Origin: Ctenosaura bakeri
Lineage: Eukaryota; Chordata; Lepidosauria; Squamata; Iguanidae
Direction: 5' to 3'
DNA length: 64,000 bases
Assembly: GCA_948474755.1 (NCBI GenBank)
Contig: CAOLHI010004230.1
Coordinates: forward strand, 62,001 to 126,000
The position numbers were made by a program, and so were the translations under genes. The notes beneath the pieces are model-generated. The model did not search any database. It saw only the letters and a list, made by a program, of their open reading frames with translations, and was not told the DNA's origin. Below, one piece after another: positions 10,546-22,741 of the stretch; position 1 is the first letter of the stretch, and every line of letters begins with the position of its first letter.

Positions 10546-11489
10546 TTGGATAGCATGTTATGGCAGAAATGCCAGCTGGTATCTTCTAAATATTTTGTAG
10601 AACTTGCTGTTCCCATCATGGAGGTTCTGGCTGGGAATGGCAGAAGCTAGAGGCAAAGTCATCAGGAGAAGAAACTCCTGGTGGCTGATTCTGGTTTACT
10701 GTATTAGCATTTGTTTGATCTGGGTTTGCTTTGTGTGTTCCTATATGTGCCTCTCCTCTCCTCTCCTCTTCTCTCTCTCTCTCTCTTTCCTTATACGGTT
10801 GTTCTGAGTAGCTTTTTTTCCTGGCTGCTTGTACAGGAAGCTGAGCACCAGTTATAGATCTAACAAGCTCCCAGCTCAATTCTTCCTGCAGCCTGAAAGC
10901 TGCTAGATAGCCATAGAGAAGTTGCCATCATCCCCGTTTCCTGAGCTGAAACTCTGAAAGGAGGGGTTAATTCTACTGCAGGGCAACCCTGCAGGGTAAC
11001 CTGATGGATCTCAAAACAACAGAGAAAGTGCATAATGTCAGCAATCCAAAGGCCATGTAAATGCCAAGTAGCAAACGGTAGGGCATGCATTTTTCAACGC
11101 ACAGAGTTCTCCCCCAAGACCGCCCAGATGCTGCATTGCTTGCAAATTAAGCAAGCTCCTTTGCATGCATTTTCTACATTTGCATTACAGATTTGGCGAC
11201 TGCCTAGCGCAGGAGAGGACACAAGCCAGTCTCCTCCTCCTCCTGTCACTACAGTGGCTCCGGAGATCTCACCAGGGATCAGTTACACCTGGCATCTGTA
11301 AGTCTAGAGACCTGCTTTTTGGATGAAGAAGGAGGAGGAGGAGAAAGAGAAGGAGAAGTTGTTGTTGTTGTTGATGATGATGATGATGATGACGATGATG
11401 ATCCACCAGGATCGCAGTCCTTCTCTTGCCCTACGGCCTCCGCCTTTGCCAGTTTTAATGTGTTTTCCAATGAGCCATGTCATCTAATA

Positions 11490-11655
11490 TAATCATAGGA
11501 TCCCAGATCTGGAAGGGGTTTCACAGGCCACAGGCCTCACGGCAAACACACTCCTGACTCCTAAACCTCTGTTTAAAGACCTCTAAAGATGGAGGCACCC
11601 CCACCGCCTTCGAGGCAGAGCCTATTCCATGGATGAATGGCTCTCACAGTAAAGA
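11490..11655 (-). repeat. CR1 LINE 3'-end fragment
   Basis: In sense orientation this is a CR1 3' end. The plus strand shows AATCATAGGATCCCAGATCT, a GGAAGGGGTTTCACAGG block and the 'CCTCTAAAGATGGAGGCACC' block typical of CR1 3' regions. Confidence 0.75.
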
Positions 11656-11782
11656 AGAAGACTGGATGTATAGGTAGGACCTCCTCTGTGGCTCAAAGTC
11701 TGATGATATGTCCAAAGTATGGCAGCCTTAGTCCAGTTCTCTTTAGTCACCCAGGGAGAGTTCAGGCCTGATTTGATCTGTG

Positions 11783-11910
11783 TAGATACCTTCAAGTCAC
11801 CTGTTGACTTAGGGTAACCCCAATAATTTCATAGGGTGCTCTTAGGCGAGGAATTCGTGGAAGTGGTTCTGCCAGTTCTGTCTCTGAAATAGACCCTACA
11901 CTGCAAGGGC
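11783..11910 (-). repeat. 5S-type SINE, tail portion
   Basis: The segment has the block ACCTTCAAGTCACCTGTTGA, then CATAGGGTGCTCTTAGG and GTTCTGCCAGTTCTGTCTC. It aligns with the tails of the 5S-type SINEs at 19793 and 43399. The 5S head is missing. Confidence 0.6.
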
Positions 11911-12789
11911 CCATTTATTTGTCTTTGTAGGAGTCCAGGAATCCACAGAACTCTACTCTAGCACCTCATTTCAAAGGAGTTGATTTGAGTCCTTTGAATG
12001 AGTGATTTTCTTCCTGTCTACTTTCTTCACTGTCCAGCTTTTGTAACCTCACATAGAAATCAGAAATATGACTGCACAGATGATCCTGACTTGGTAGTTA
12101 ATGATGATTTAGTGACATAGAAGACAAATGGGAGGGGGGGTGCCAGGATCAAGAGAGACACTTGCAACAGAAGGAGAAAGCGTACCGTTAGAACATGGCT
12201 GGGTCATGGCTTTCCATGCAGCCTGCTTGTTGTTTTTTTTTAAAGAAATTAAAAAGAGCGAGGAGGGAGGAAAGAAGGAATGAAGGAGGGGAGCTGTGGC
12301 GAGGCTGCTGCCAAACCCACAGGCACCAAAACTCTTCCAGGATGCTAACGGAAAACAGACTTTAGCTCTGGCTTCACTCCTCCAGTTTCCATGAGCGGAG
12401 AGAGGACTCACAGGACATGCAAGAACAAATGCTGGTCGCGATCTCAGAGTCAAGCCAGACACCCCCCTTCTAGACTTCTGGGACAATCCTCCACACTGAT
12501 GGTGGGGCTCTTCCCTCCTTGCCCAAGTTCTCACCATTCCAGCCTCCACCCGTCAGTCCTCTCTGCTTAAATGGTTAACATCAGCCACAAAGAGCCAAGA
12601 GGTGGACTTGGCACCAAAACACAGAACCAGGGGATGTGACTCATTCTTCCCAAAAAATACCAAGCCAAAGGAGAAACAAACAAGACCAGGCTGCAGAAAT
12701 CTCTCTTCCACCTCCTTTTGCTCAGCTTTGCTAGTCTGAGCTGCTGCCCGCTTCCCTCTTGTGTTTAAATCTTGCTTGGTTTCTCGAAA

Positions 12790-13120
12790 ACTGTTTTTGG
12801 CTATGCAGAATAGGTTCATCAGTACTACAAGTGAAAAGGTCCTTGAGATTATTGTTGACTTTAAATTGAACATCAGCCCGCGGTGTGATGCTGCAGCAAA
12901 GAAGACGAGTGCTATTTTAGCCTGCATTCTACAATGTAACCCTACAATATTCTGCACTGGTCACACCTCATCTAGAGTACTGCATTCAGATCCAGGTGCC
13001 TCATTTTAAGAAGGATATAGACAAGTTGGAGTGGGTTCAGAGAAGGAGATCCTGCACTGAGCAGGGGATCGGACCAGATAGCCCAAGAGACCCCTTCCCA
13101 CTGTAGGAATCCCTGAGCAT
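12790..13120 (+). repeat. Degenerate CR1 LINE fragment
   Basis: A decayed piece of the CR1 reverse-transcriptase C-terminal coding region shows RCDAAAKKTSAILAC in one frame, comparable to [15 protein letters not shown] in the intact copy at 30239-31357. It then jumps to the 3' region (GGACCAGATAGCCC). Frame breaks and an internal deletion are present. Confidence 0.8.
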
Positions 13121-14281
13121 TTGACACTAACTGTGGAGTGTCAGTTTGTATGACAAGAGCTCATAGTGATGTGGCGAAACACAGCAACCTGGACACACTG
13201 GGGCAATGCGCATGGATTTTCCCTAAGCCACAAGAAGCCTATGTCTTGGGGGCTTGTCCAGCCCTCTCCTTTCCCTTCTGACCTTCGCCGTGCCCTGCGC
13301 TTGCACTTTCAAGACTGCTTTTCCTTCCCTACAGGCTAGAAATGCTGTGTTCTCTTTTAGAGTTCCAGAGAAAGCTAAAATGGTCAGTTTGCTGTTGAAA
13401 TCTGTGCCCAGGACATAACCAGGCACAGAAAGAATATTTGAAAATATTTGGAGAATGGTCAAAAAACATATTTCCTGAAAGGCGGATGAAAAGAAGCCTA
13501 GACTGACAAATATTTCCACAGTTCAGGACTTATTACCATCTCACTGATGGTTAGTTTGTGCAGAACTGGGAACAGTGTTTGAAAGCTGCACAAATTTTCA
13601 AAGAGTTTTTCACAGTGAAAAGAAATTATGTGTTCCTTCCTTCAAGAAGAAAATGAGCAAAAAATAACATCTGTAGATGAGAGCCTACTTGCCCTGCTGG
13701 AAGTGGCAAGTTCCTAGCTTTGACACGGCTCCATTTTGCCTGTTTCTGTTCCATGCCTCCTCAGCCGCTGATCCCAAACCGTGCACAGGGATTGGATCGA
13801 GGATTAAATTAATCGCCCCCTCGAGGAATAAAATTTCCTTTCCTTCCCCTGTTCTGTCCTCCTCCAATCTCCCAACCAGAGAATGGGGCAGCTTTAATAA
13901 CTCTAGAAAGCAGAGTGCTTTTGTGCGGTGATCTGGCAGGCGCCAAATGGTTTTGCTGGCACCGTTCTCTGCCTGGTGGCTAGAGCGGGAAAAAGCCCAA
14001 GCGCTCTCTTCTTTGCAGCCAGATTCTGGAGGGAGAGGATGAGGAGGCTGTGCAAGCCGGGAGAGGGACTAAACCTCTCCTAGAAGAGGAGTCAAACCAT
14101 TCCAGGCTCCTTGTAGCTGTTTCCTCTGATGCTGCTGGAACTGCAAGTTTCTCCCTTGAAATAAATTACAGAAAGGCGAGGAACGTCCTGGCATTAAAAG
14201 CCCTCAAGAGGTCCAGCAAAGAAAACATTCCTCCATCATAAAAGGCAAAACAACAAGAACAACAATGTTGAACAGAAATGA

Positions 14282-14402
14282 CATACCCTCCAAGTGTCCC
14301 AATCTGGCAGAGACGGTCCCTATGACTGCCCCCATGTCCCTCTGCCAGACCACTTCTTCCGCGGCTTTTGAGATGTCCTAGTTTCCCCCTGCCCCTCTGG
14401 CT
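14282..14402 (+). repeat. CATACCC-family repeat, copy c (5' end only)
   Basis: It starts CATACCCTCCAAGTGTCCC and runs through CTTCTTCCGCGGCTTTTGAG to CCCTGCCCCTCTGGC, where the match stops. It preserves the left terminal motif of the family best. Confidence 0.65.
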
Positions 14403-15344
14403 GGGGCATGCAGCTCAGTGGCTGGAAGACCGGGCTGCTCTTCAGAAACCAGTCTGCAGTTGAAGCCTGTGGGCTTCTGTCCTGTATTCCTGGAACCCAC
14501 TGGATAGCATGCAGCATCCTTCCTCAGATGCACCAACCCACCTGGCACACTGGTTGTGTGGATAACCTCAGGGAAATGACATCATGCTCAGGTCTCTTTC
14601 ACACTAAACAAGCATGCAAAGGGAACTTGTTTGTTGCACCTAACTGAGAGCAAGAGGTTGGTGGCATTAACTCGCATTGACATAAGTCTCCTTCATCGGA
14701 TGCAGGGACTCCTCCTCCTTAAGTCAACGCTTTGTTGCTTAGGGTCATACTGCATGGCACTGAGAAGCCTAGAGACAGTGGGAGAAAACTCCTCAGAGCT
14801 GAGCCCAGACAGCACAGACACAGAAAAGGATTATATATTCACGCTTCAGCCAAGAGGCAAAAATGCAGGAAAGGACTCTAGTCAAACATCAAGCAAGAGG
14901 TGTCACGAAACACCTCTGATGCAGAAACTCAACACAGCAAGCCTCCAACTCACACCCTTTTTAAGCACACAGACCACATCGGATCTGGGAATATCAGGCG
15001 TACCAGCCACTAGACTTTTGAAAATTTGAAAATATTTGGAGCACGCACCCCACAAGAAAAACAAAACTGTGACACCTGAAGTATGTGGAGATTTCTGCTC
15101 TCCATTGATGGAGCAGGTCCCTTCCTGCTTCTGGTAGCAACCAAACAGGAGGGGCTGGGCGACTGAGACAGAAAATTGGAAACCACCAAGTCTTTACCCT
15201 TACTTCAAACTCAAAGGGTGGCTGTTCTACAATGCTATTGAAGTTCAATATCACTTTTAACAGCAGTGGTTCCCTCCCATGAAATCCTGGGATTCATAGT
15301 TTGTAGAGAAGGACTTGGGATTTTCTATTGGGAATGTTTTGATG

Positions 15345-15420
15345 GTGTCTTGCTGCAGGGCAGGGGTTGGACTCGATGGCCCTTGCGGTCTCTTCCAACA
15401 CTACGATCCTGTGAAACTCT
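15345..15420 (+). repeat. CR1 LINE 3' tail fragment
   Basis: GGTTGGACTCGATGGCCC followed by TGCGGTCTCTTCCAACACTA is the characteristic CR1 3' end. The hairpin-tail repeat is reduced to ACGATCCTGTGA. Confidence 0.75.
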
Positions 15421-16329
15421 AGTCTCCATTCCCCTAACTCTCAGAAATGCCCCCTACAGGTAACATTAAAAATTAAACGTTAGTCATTAGCCTTTGTGCA
15501 TTGCACACGAATAAATATAATCATCTCTATGCCACCTTTTCCCCAGTAGAGACTTCAGAAGTTTTCACAGCTTAAACTAGATACAGCTAAAAAGTTCCCA
15601 TCATAGAAAATTTTAAAATATAAGGACACATCCAGATGGATTGAAAAGTCCTTGATTATTTTCCTGCTCTTTCTGATCTGATACCAGGTTAGAATAAACT
15701 GACCTAGATAGCTGACATATAAAGTCTCTTGTGTATGGATCTCCAAAGTAAAAGCAGAAAGAACAGGAATAAAAAAATGGAACCAGCTGGTCTTTTCCAT
15801 CAGTGTGGATGCACCAGTGTCTCTTCTGAGGTCAGTTTTTGGTTGGTAAATCCAGGCAGAAGACTCATGCTTCGAGGATCAGGCTAGTGGCTGTGTTGTG
15901 AGAGATATTTAGGTGCCCAAAGAGTCTGTGCAGCTTTTCCAGAATAAAGTCCCCGGCTGTGCGTGTATGTGTGTTCTTAACAAAGATACTGGAGGGATAT
16001 TTTCTGACACTGTTGCCCCTTGGGTAACACTGGCAACAAAACACAGAGGATCTTCCTGCATTCTTCTAAAACCATTTCCTTTTTTGTTTCAGGATGCTGG
16101 TCACAGAGGACCCTGCAGGGGAGGAAATGGGCACCTCTGAGGACCTCGAACTTGGCTTCACACTTTGTAACCAGCCAGATTGTGCATCAGTTGACATCAC
16201 CCATCTTTTCCATGGCGTGCATTTTTTTTTAATTGCACAGATATACATTTGGAGCTGCACATTTTTCTTCCTCCCATTACTGCACATCTTGCGCCTGGTT
16301 GCAACTGTGTGTTTTCTTTCTTTCCTGGC

Positions 16330-16402
16330 ATTGCCATGACAACAGGGAAACTCCCAAAGCAATCGGTTTTCAATATGCCACCTCACCTCCTTTCACGCTG
16401 AC
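16330..16402 (+). promoter_or_regulatory. X-box-like element, copy 1 of direct repeat
   Basis: The element begins with an RFX X-box-like half-site pair (TTGCCATGACAAC) and continues with CAGGGAAACTCCCAAAGCAA and GGTTTTC to a CCTCACCTCC block. A second copy lies 490 bp downstream at 16817-16891. A regulatory role is inferred from the motif and the duplication. Confidence 0.3.
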
Positions 16403-16816
16403 TCCAGGGCCTTTTCTGGGTGAGAAAAGGAGATCCAAACTTCACGCCACAGTTCCTAAAGCTCTATGCAGGAACAAACTGGTCCCATTCCAAAGAAGGA
16501 GTGGAGGTGAGTTCTGGCTATTCTGTCCCTTTCAGCCTGCTGGGCCATTCAATCCCAGAGACAGACGCTGGAAAAATTCAAAGGAGTTGGGTGCTTAGTT
16601 GTTCGTAGAAGATTTTGGAAATCAGCTCCATGGCTGTTTTCCTTTTTCTTCTTCTTTGGTTTTTCCTGTTTTGCAAATCAGCAGTGAGTTTAAAAATAAA
16701 TTAGATGCAGCCCTCCTGCTGAAGGGAGCGGGCCCCCACATTCTCTCCACCGCCGCCGACACCACCGGGGGTGAGTCAGAGGATCCCTTTGCGGTCTGCC
16801 TGCTCTTTGTGGTGGT

Positions 16817-16891
16817 TTCCGTAGCAACAGCAACAGGGAAACCCCAAAGCATCTGGTTTTCGGTAGGCCGCCTCACGTGCTTCCCCGACAC
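16817..16891 (+). promoter_or_regulatory. X-box-like element, copy 2 of direct repeat
   Basis: It begins with GTTTCCGTAGCAAC, an X-box-like motif, then CAACAGGGAAACCCCAAAGC, GGTTTTC and GCCGCCTCACGTGC, which contains a CACGTG E-box. It aligns with 16330-16402 over about 65 bp at roughly 75-80% identity by eye. Confidence 0.3.
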
Positions 16892-17429
16892 CGTCATGTG
16901 CTCGAGGAAAGGGTTGGTGGAGATGGGGGGATGGAACTGTGCCCAGACGCTCTGCAAAACTTGCCCCACGCAGGGGAGAAGCCAAGGACCTGCACCTTTG
17001 TCACAGAGGCCCCTCAAAATTGGTCTACCAGAGGGGTGGCTCCTTGAAAGAACTCGGAGGGCCAGACACACCCCATACCATACCTGTTCCTCCAAAAATA
17101 AAAGATTTTTCTTCCTCCGAGCACACCTTAGGGGGCATGAGAGCATTCTCACCATCTTCTAGGGACTTCCTGTGCCCTCTGATGGTGTTTTGGGGGGATT
17201 TTTTTTAAAAAAATGGTAAAAAAATTGTTTTGACTCCTGAAAAGCCATGGGGTCCGTCAAATGTGGCAGAAAAGCCCTCCACCCTAGAGCTCATTTTGGG
17301 ACAATCTGGAGCAAAACAGTATCACCCTCTACAGCCATAAAGCAGACCCAGAGGCCACACCAAAAATAAGAATCACACTGAGAATTATTTGCTGGGGTTG
17401 CCTCTCCTTTCTTTTTCCTTTGGAACCCC

Positions 17430-17660
17430 AAAATGAATCACAGCTTAAATCTTAGAACTAGAAGTGACCCCAAAGGTGGTCTATTCCAGCCCCATTCCGC
17501 CCTGTAGGGAGGCACAACTCAGGTACTCCTGAAAGGAACCCATCCAACCTCTATCTAAAGAAGGAGAGACCACGACCCTCTGGCGCTGCCTATTTCCCTC
17601 TCATATTTGGACGGAATCTCTTTTCTTGTCATCTGAATCCAGAGGCTCATTCTAAACATT
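17430..17660 (-). repeat. CR1 LINE 3'-end fragment
   Basis: On the plus strand the segment reads as a reverse-complement CR1 3' region: CTTAGAACTAGAAGTGACCC, GTGGTCTATTCCAGCCCC, then CCATCCAACCTCTATCTAAA. It is diverged and lacks the repeat tail. Confidence 0.75.
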
Positions 17661-18299
17661 CAGCTGAAATGTTACCTTACTGCAACGCAGGAATTTTGGG
17701 GCGGGGGAGCTGAAAGAAAAATTCAGAACAGAATTCTTCTTTGGGGGAGGCAGTGCCTTCATCGTACCTCTCCTCCCCCTAGCTACACCTCACTCTATCC
17801 CGGTTTGCCCCATCCTCCAACCAGTTGCAAGCAATTCCTGGAAACCCATCCCGGCGGCTTCTTGGCTTTCCCTAACCGTGCCAGAAGGAGGTCTGTGTGC
17901 TGCCCAAACCTTCCAGCACGCAGGGGCTTGCAAGGCAAAAGCTGTCAGATCTCCTAATTCCTGCCCCTTCTTGCTGATCCTTGCAGCTGGTTGCCCTTCT
18001 TATCTGGAGAAACAAAAGCCGTTGGGCTGATCTTCTATTCCCTCTTCAGCTGACTCTCAGTGCAGCTTTCCCCATGGACTGGATCCTACACCCCTTCCAC
18101 CCCACCTCACCCTAAGTATGAGTAGAGTAGGGGTGGGCAATTTTGGTGGCTCGGCAAAGTGCTCCTTGTTTCTTCACAAGCTAAACTGGTTACAGGGAGC
18201 ACACAACTGCTTTGTTGCAACAGAAAACCAAAAAAACAAAACAAAACAAAAAACCAGATACTGATTTTTACCCAAAAGGGAGTGGGGCTACAGTACTGT

Positions 18300-18470
18300 A
18301 CTGTTTCTAATCTGTTTTAAAGTAAGAGTTAAATTGGCTTTAATTCTATTGTTATTTCATACTGCTTTAATCTTGATTTTTTATGTTTATAATCATACGT
18401 ATTCTCTTTCTTTTTGTAAGCCGCCTTGAGGCCCAGCCTAGGAGAAAGATGGGATATAAAGAAAGGAATG
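18300..18470 (+). repeat. LINE 3' tail
   Basis: The AT-rich segment ends GTAAGCCGCCTTGAGGCCCA then GGAGAAAGATGGGATATAAA, the standard 3' end of a squamate LINE family (L2-like by recollection). It is followed by a (GATG)-type microsatellite. Confidence 0.6.
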
Positions 18471-18764
18471 GATGGAGATGGATGGGTGAGTGGGTGGATG
18501 GACAGAATTGGTTGACAAAGATTCCCCCACAGCCAACAATTCAAAACTGGGAACACACAGAAGTCGACTTCCCTGGAAACAGCAAACAATGAGCCCTATA
18601 TAAACAGCAGTTATTTGAATGAACTGCAGTGAACAATTAGTTGATTAAACATGCAAACTTTCCAAATCATACAAATGTCCCCTCGGTCGCACCCCCTCCT
18701 TAAGCCTTAAGCCTGGACCAGTTCACCCCTCAGGCTGAAGCCCTGAGTCAAGGGACCTGGACTG

Positions 18765-19041
18765 ATGCAGCTGCTTTTAAAGCGTCCCGGTTTCTCTCTC
18801 CTCCTCCCGCTTTCCCTCTTTATCTTCTTCTTGCTCCAGCAAAATGAATTCAAGGTGCAAAAGTAGTTTGCACTCAGTTAACTCAGCAGTGGGGCACAGT
18901 CCTGCCCTTCCCAGTCAGCTCGGGCAAAGGCAAAGTCCTGCACCTCTCCTACCTTCTCTGTTCCTCCCCTTCAATAACTTTTGCCATCTGGCCCATCCTC
19001 TGATCTCCCACTTTTCATCTGTTAAATGTTGGAAGGTATGA
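18765..19041 (+). repeat. CATACCC-family repeat, copy d
   Basis: It has the core GCAAAAGTAGTTTGCACTC (18857 on), CAGTGGGGCACAGTCCTGCC and the right end TCATCTGTTAAATGTTGGAA ending GGTATG near 19041. That end is one of the best preserved right termini of the family. Confidence 0.75.
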
Positions 19042-19792
19042 GCATGGGTGGAAATAGCATGGCTTTCCAGATGTTGTAGGGTTGCAACTCCCAGCATTGC
19101 TGTAGCTTGAATGAGCAGTGGTAGGGGATGCTGGGTGCTGCAGTCCCATCACATACGGAGGTCCACAGGATCATCACAAGGTGAGAAACTCCCTGGCTAC
19201 AGGAGGGAACAGTGGGGGTTATCATTGGGCTGGGAATAACTTGCCCTTGCCCTGAAGATCATCAACTGCCCTCTGGAAAATCTGGCTAGGGGAAGTCTGG
19301 GCCCACCTCGCCCAGGGCTAGTGGGACTCACAATCAAATAAATAACATAGTTTGTAGGAAACTTAAGAACTCTAAGAAGTTCCCATCTGCCATTAGGCAG
19401 CTCCATCTGCTCTCTGTCTTCTCTGCACTGTTGAAACGCACCATCTCTCCGTTTCCATTACGGCAACTCTGTTCCAAGATGCAGCCTCCCTCAAAATCTG
19501 CACAGGCAAAGCTGGTGCCAACCCCTTCCCTCCTTTGTCCTCTCTCCGTCTGGCGACGCATCCAGAGACCCCCGTGGCCCTGAGCCTCTGGCGGCTGGAA
19601 ACACAAGAGGACAAGGCTGCCATCTTGTGGAGACCAAGGAGGTGAAAAAGGAACCCAAAAAACACAAAGGACCCTCGCTCATTAAGAGGAAAAAAGACCC
19701 AAGCCTCCCACAGATGCCCACTCCTGCTATGGGATATCTAAAGTGAGTGTCATTAGAGCATCTCCGTGTGCGTGTGTGTGTGTGTGTGTCTG

Positions 19793-20002
19793 TGCCTCCA
19801 AGTTGCCTGTCGACTTACGGTGACTCCATGAATTTCGTAGGGTTTTCTTAGGTAAGGATTGTCCTCAGAGGTGATTTTATCAGTTCCTTCCTCTGAAATA
19901 GAGCCTACTGCACCTGGTATTCCCTGGCAGTCTCCCATCCAAGTCCTAGCCAGGACTGACCCTGCTTAGGTACCAGGATCAGACAGAATATCTGGTGCCT
20001 TT
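19793..20002 (-). repeat. 5S rRNA-derived SINE
   Basis: On the minus strand the 5S-like head includes CTAAGCAGGGTCAGTCCTGG followed by a GATGGGAGACTGCCAGGGAA block, then the tail with CCGTAAGTCGACAGGCAACT. A (TG)n run at 19766-19788 (CA on the minus strand) is its 3' tail. Confidence 0.8.
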
Positions 20003-20574
20003 AGGGGATTTAGGCACTCTTTTCAAACTTTGGTAGCCATAACTCTAGCCCCATCTGGAAGGCCCCACGATTCCAACCTGTCATGTACTGGGGGCATTAC
20101 AGAATGATTGGAGGACTTTTGTTACAGTACGGAACATGTGGAACCAATCCCAGAGCGTGGGGAAAGCTCCTTTTTTTTTTTTGGACTCCAACTCCCAGAA
20201 TCCCCCAGGCAGCTTCTGGAAGGTGAGTCCAGAAAAAGGAAATTTTCCTAGTTCCTTTCTCCCCCACCCAGCCCCAGATGTTTTCTAGCATCAGGCAACT
20301 TCCCTTACTGTTTCCTCAGAGCCTTCAAACTGTGTGACAGCTTTATAGCATTTAAGCTCTGTGGATTTTTATTCCTCAGCCTTCAGTTTTAATTGATTCA
20401 AGGGCTGCAAAGAGCTTTTCCCTCTGGGCTTCATTGCAACGAGAATCCTCAGTTTTACAGCAATGTGGTAATTGCTATATTTTATTGCCACACTGTCATT
20501 TTCCCCCCTTGATTGCAACGTTCCTTTGTTTATTCCTGGAAGCTCCTGGGTGCATTTTTATCCAGCAGTGCATC

Positions 20575-20890
20575 GTACTCTCCAACTGTCCCAGCTGGCA
20601 GGGACTCTCCTCTGCCATCCCACTTTTTCAGCTGCTTTTGAAATGTCCCGGTTTCTTTTTCCTCCTCTGACTTTCCCCCATCATCCTCAGCTTGCTTCAT
20701 TTGCTGCAGACTGAGCTCAAACTGCAAAAGTAGTTTGTATACAATTAATTCAACAGGGAAGAGAGGAGGGGAGGGGTGGCGTCTTGTCCTTCCCTGTAGC
20801 CACAAGAAAAAGCAAACTGCAAGCTTGTGGGGGAAGGCAAACCTGAAACATAACTTCATGTGTCCTTTTATACATTTTGCAGTTCCCCTG
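20575..20890 (+). repeat. CATACCC-family repeat, copy e
   Basis: It starts near CTCTCCAACTGTCCCAGC and includes CCCACTTTTTCAGCTGC and the core GCAAAAGTAGTTTGTATACA (about 20726-20745). It degrades toward the right end, which lacks a clear terminal motif. Confidence 0.75.
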
Positions 20891-22741
20891 ACAGGGTTCC
20901 TTAGCACTTCCGCTGTGCAGCTAAGACTGTGTAAAGTTACAGGATGTAGACCACAATAGATGATCCTGGCCCTAATTATTAATTTAATTTATTCTTGCAT
21001 TTTACCTGAAAGTGGGACTCAAGGTGGGACTTGAGGAGGTTAATAAAGAAAGGCATGATAAATTATACATTATACATCAATTATTTTATACGTTAATATT
21101 CATTAATAAATCATTTATATGTGTGTGTGTATAATTAAGCCCCCCAGTCTGCTGGTTGCTGACCCTTCCTCTATAGGAGGGGGCAGGCAACTGGTTTCTC
21201 TCCAGTAGTGGCTGGACTATGGGTCCCACCATCTCTCAGGAATGCTGGGAGTTGCGCTCCTATAACATCTCAGGAGGCCGCACAATTCCCAGCTGGGCTT
21301 TTGGGGGAGTGGGTCCAGTCCTTCCACAAAACACTTCCACTGGGCCAGTGGTCATCCAAGCAGCAGCTTTCACGGACCTCTTGCTTTCTGTCCAAGAAAG
21401 GAGACCAGATGCGGGGAGAGACATGTTGGCTGGGCCACCAACTGGCAGGTGGTACCAAATGCCAGCCTGGGGAGCCCAGGTTGGAGCCAGGGAGGCTCCA
21501 GTTGCCTCAGCCAAGAGGAAGGGAAATGAGAGGGAGAGGAGCCATCAGGTGCTGGTTCTGAATGTCGCTGACATGACCCCATCTATGCAGCATCAGAGCT
21601 GAGTCACTCGCAAGCTGACGGAGGTGAGGAGCCTGGCACAGAACCATTTTGCTCTTGCCCGGCCTTCCCCTGGGCCAGCTGAGCTCACCAAAGCCGATTG
21701 CCAGATGGCCCGCATTCTTCCCAAAGGAGGACAGAGAAGGGAGTGAACTCTGCTTTCGTGGGCAGCACAGGGGTGGGAGGGGGAGGGGGCACCAGGGACC
21801 CTCATGCCTGGTTGCAGCTGCCTCAGATGGGATGGTGAGATCTCAGGAAGGACTGGGCAGCACCATGGTCTCTGGTTTTCCTATGTTTCAAGCCCCATCA
21901 ACATAGCAAAAAAGGGTTGCAGAGTTGTGCCCCTGTTGGATGAAGGAGGCTCGCCCCGTAATTCTCTTGTGTTCCCTACAGGAAGGAGAAGAACTGGTAA
22001 AGGACTGGGTTCTGTTTTTCAACCAGTTCCACTCTCTAACGATGCTCTGGCCCCTGACAGATAAGCAGGGGGTGCCTATATCGAACCTCTGGCCACTAGA
22101 AACAAAGCCTTAGAAAGGGGATCTCGCTCTATCAGCATGGAAGGGGGGAAACTAAGCCAATGGGAAAGCAGCCAAAAATTACGTTATGGAGAAGGGGAGG
22201 GCCAGATTTGGGGCCTGGGAGGGCCAGGTTAATCCACACAGGATGATAGTCCTCCACCCCCTGGGCTAATGGCTAAAGAGAGCCAGTCCTTCCGTCCCCA
22301 GAAGCGGCAACGGACGTGGCCAGAGGCACAGCAAAGCCTGTGCCTGTTTGCCCGGGGAACAGGGCGGGCGGGAGGGAGCGGGAGGGATGACAGAGTAATT
22401 TTTGCCCACCATTGATAAATCAATAAAGCCAAGTGGGTGTGATTTATAGCGGGTGCCAAGCACAGAGGCCTTGTAAAAGAGCCTTGCTTTTCTTTCTTTC
22501 TCTCCCCATCTCCACCCCATTTCCTCACGAGAGTTGGCAGAAATCTGGTGGCTACTCACATTCACAGGGCACACAGTTCCACAGAAACCTGTTATCTCCC
22601 CATCCCACCAAACACACAGCAATTTCTGTTCCTACCATCACTCCATGGTTAAATTCACACAAGCGCTTTTGCTTCCTCCTCTGCATCCACCTCTCCCAGT
22701 CAATGTTTTTGCCACACTTAAGGGACACCATAGTGGCATTT

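Larger units (their letters stand above)
10546..14281. other. Intergenic with CR1 and SINE relics
   Basis: Contents are a pyrimidine run (10750-10790), a (GGA)/(GTT)/(GAT) compound microsatellite (11331-11402), CR1 fragments at 11490-11655 (minus) and 12790-13120 (plus), and a 5S-type SINE tail at 11783-11910. Apparently unique blocks at 12109-12780 and 13130-14280 remain. Possible short reading frames in this region are not conserved-looking. No gene was seen. Confidence 0.4.
14403..18764. other. Intergenic, including possible regulatory block 16.0-17.0 kb
   Basis: CR1 pieces lie at 15345-15420 and 17430-17660, and a LINE tail at 18300-18470. MITE-like sequence occurs near 15230-15300. The segment 16000-17000 lacks repeat signatures and carries the duplicated X-box-like element described separately plus a TGAGTCA at 16772-16778. 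No gene was seen; short open frames overlap on both strands, as expected by chance. Confidence 0.4.
19042..22741. other. Intergenic with palindromic repeats and SINE
   Basis: Contents are a TGCAACTCCCAGCATTGC / GATGCTGGGTGCTGCAGT inverted pair (19080-19145), the 5S-type SINE at 19793-20002 with a (TG)n tail (19766-19788), CATACCC-family copy e, a LINE tail relic (20975-21060) and a second inverted CAGCATTCC-type motif near 21235-21260. The rest, especially 21270-22700, is apparently unique. No gene was seen. Confidence 0.4.

Noticed and set aside
16599..17162. Overlapping 177-187 codon frames on both strands
   Set aside because: They have no domain, no codon pattern or splice context, and opposite-strand frames of similar length; more likely regulatory or neutral DNA.
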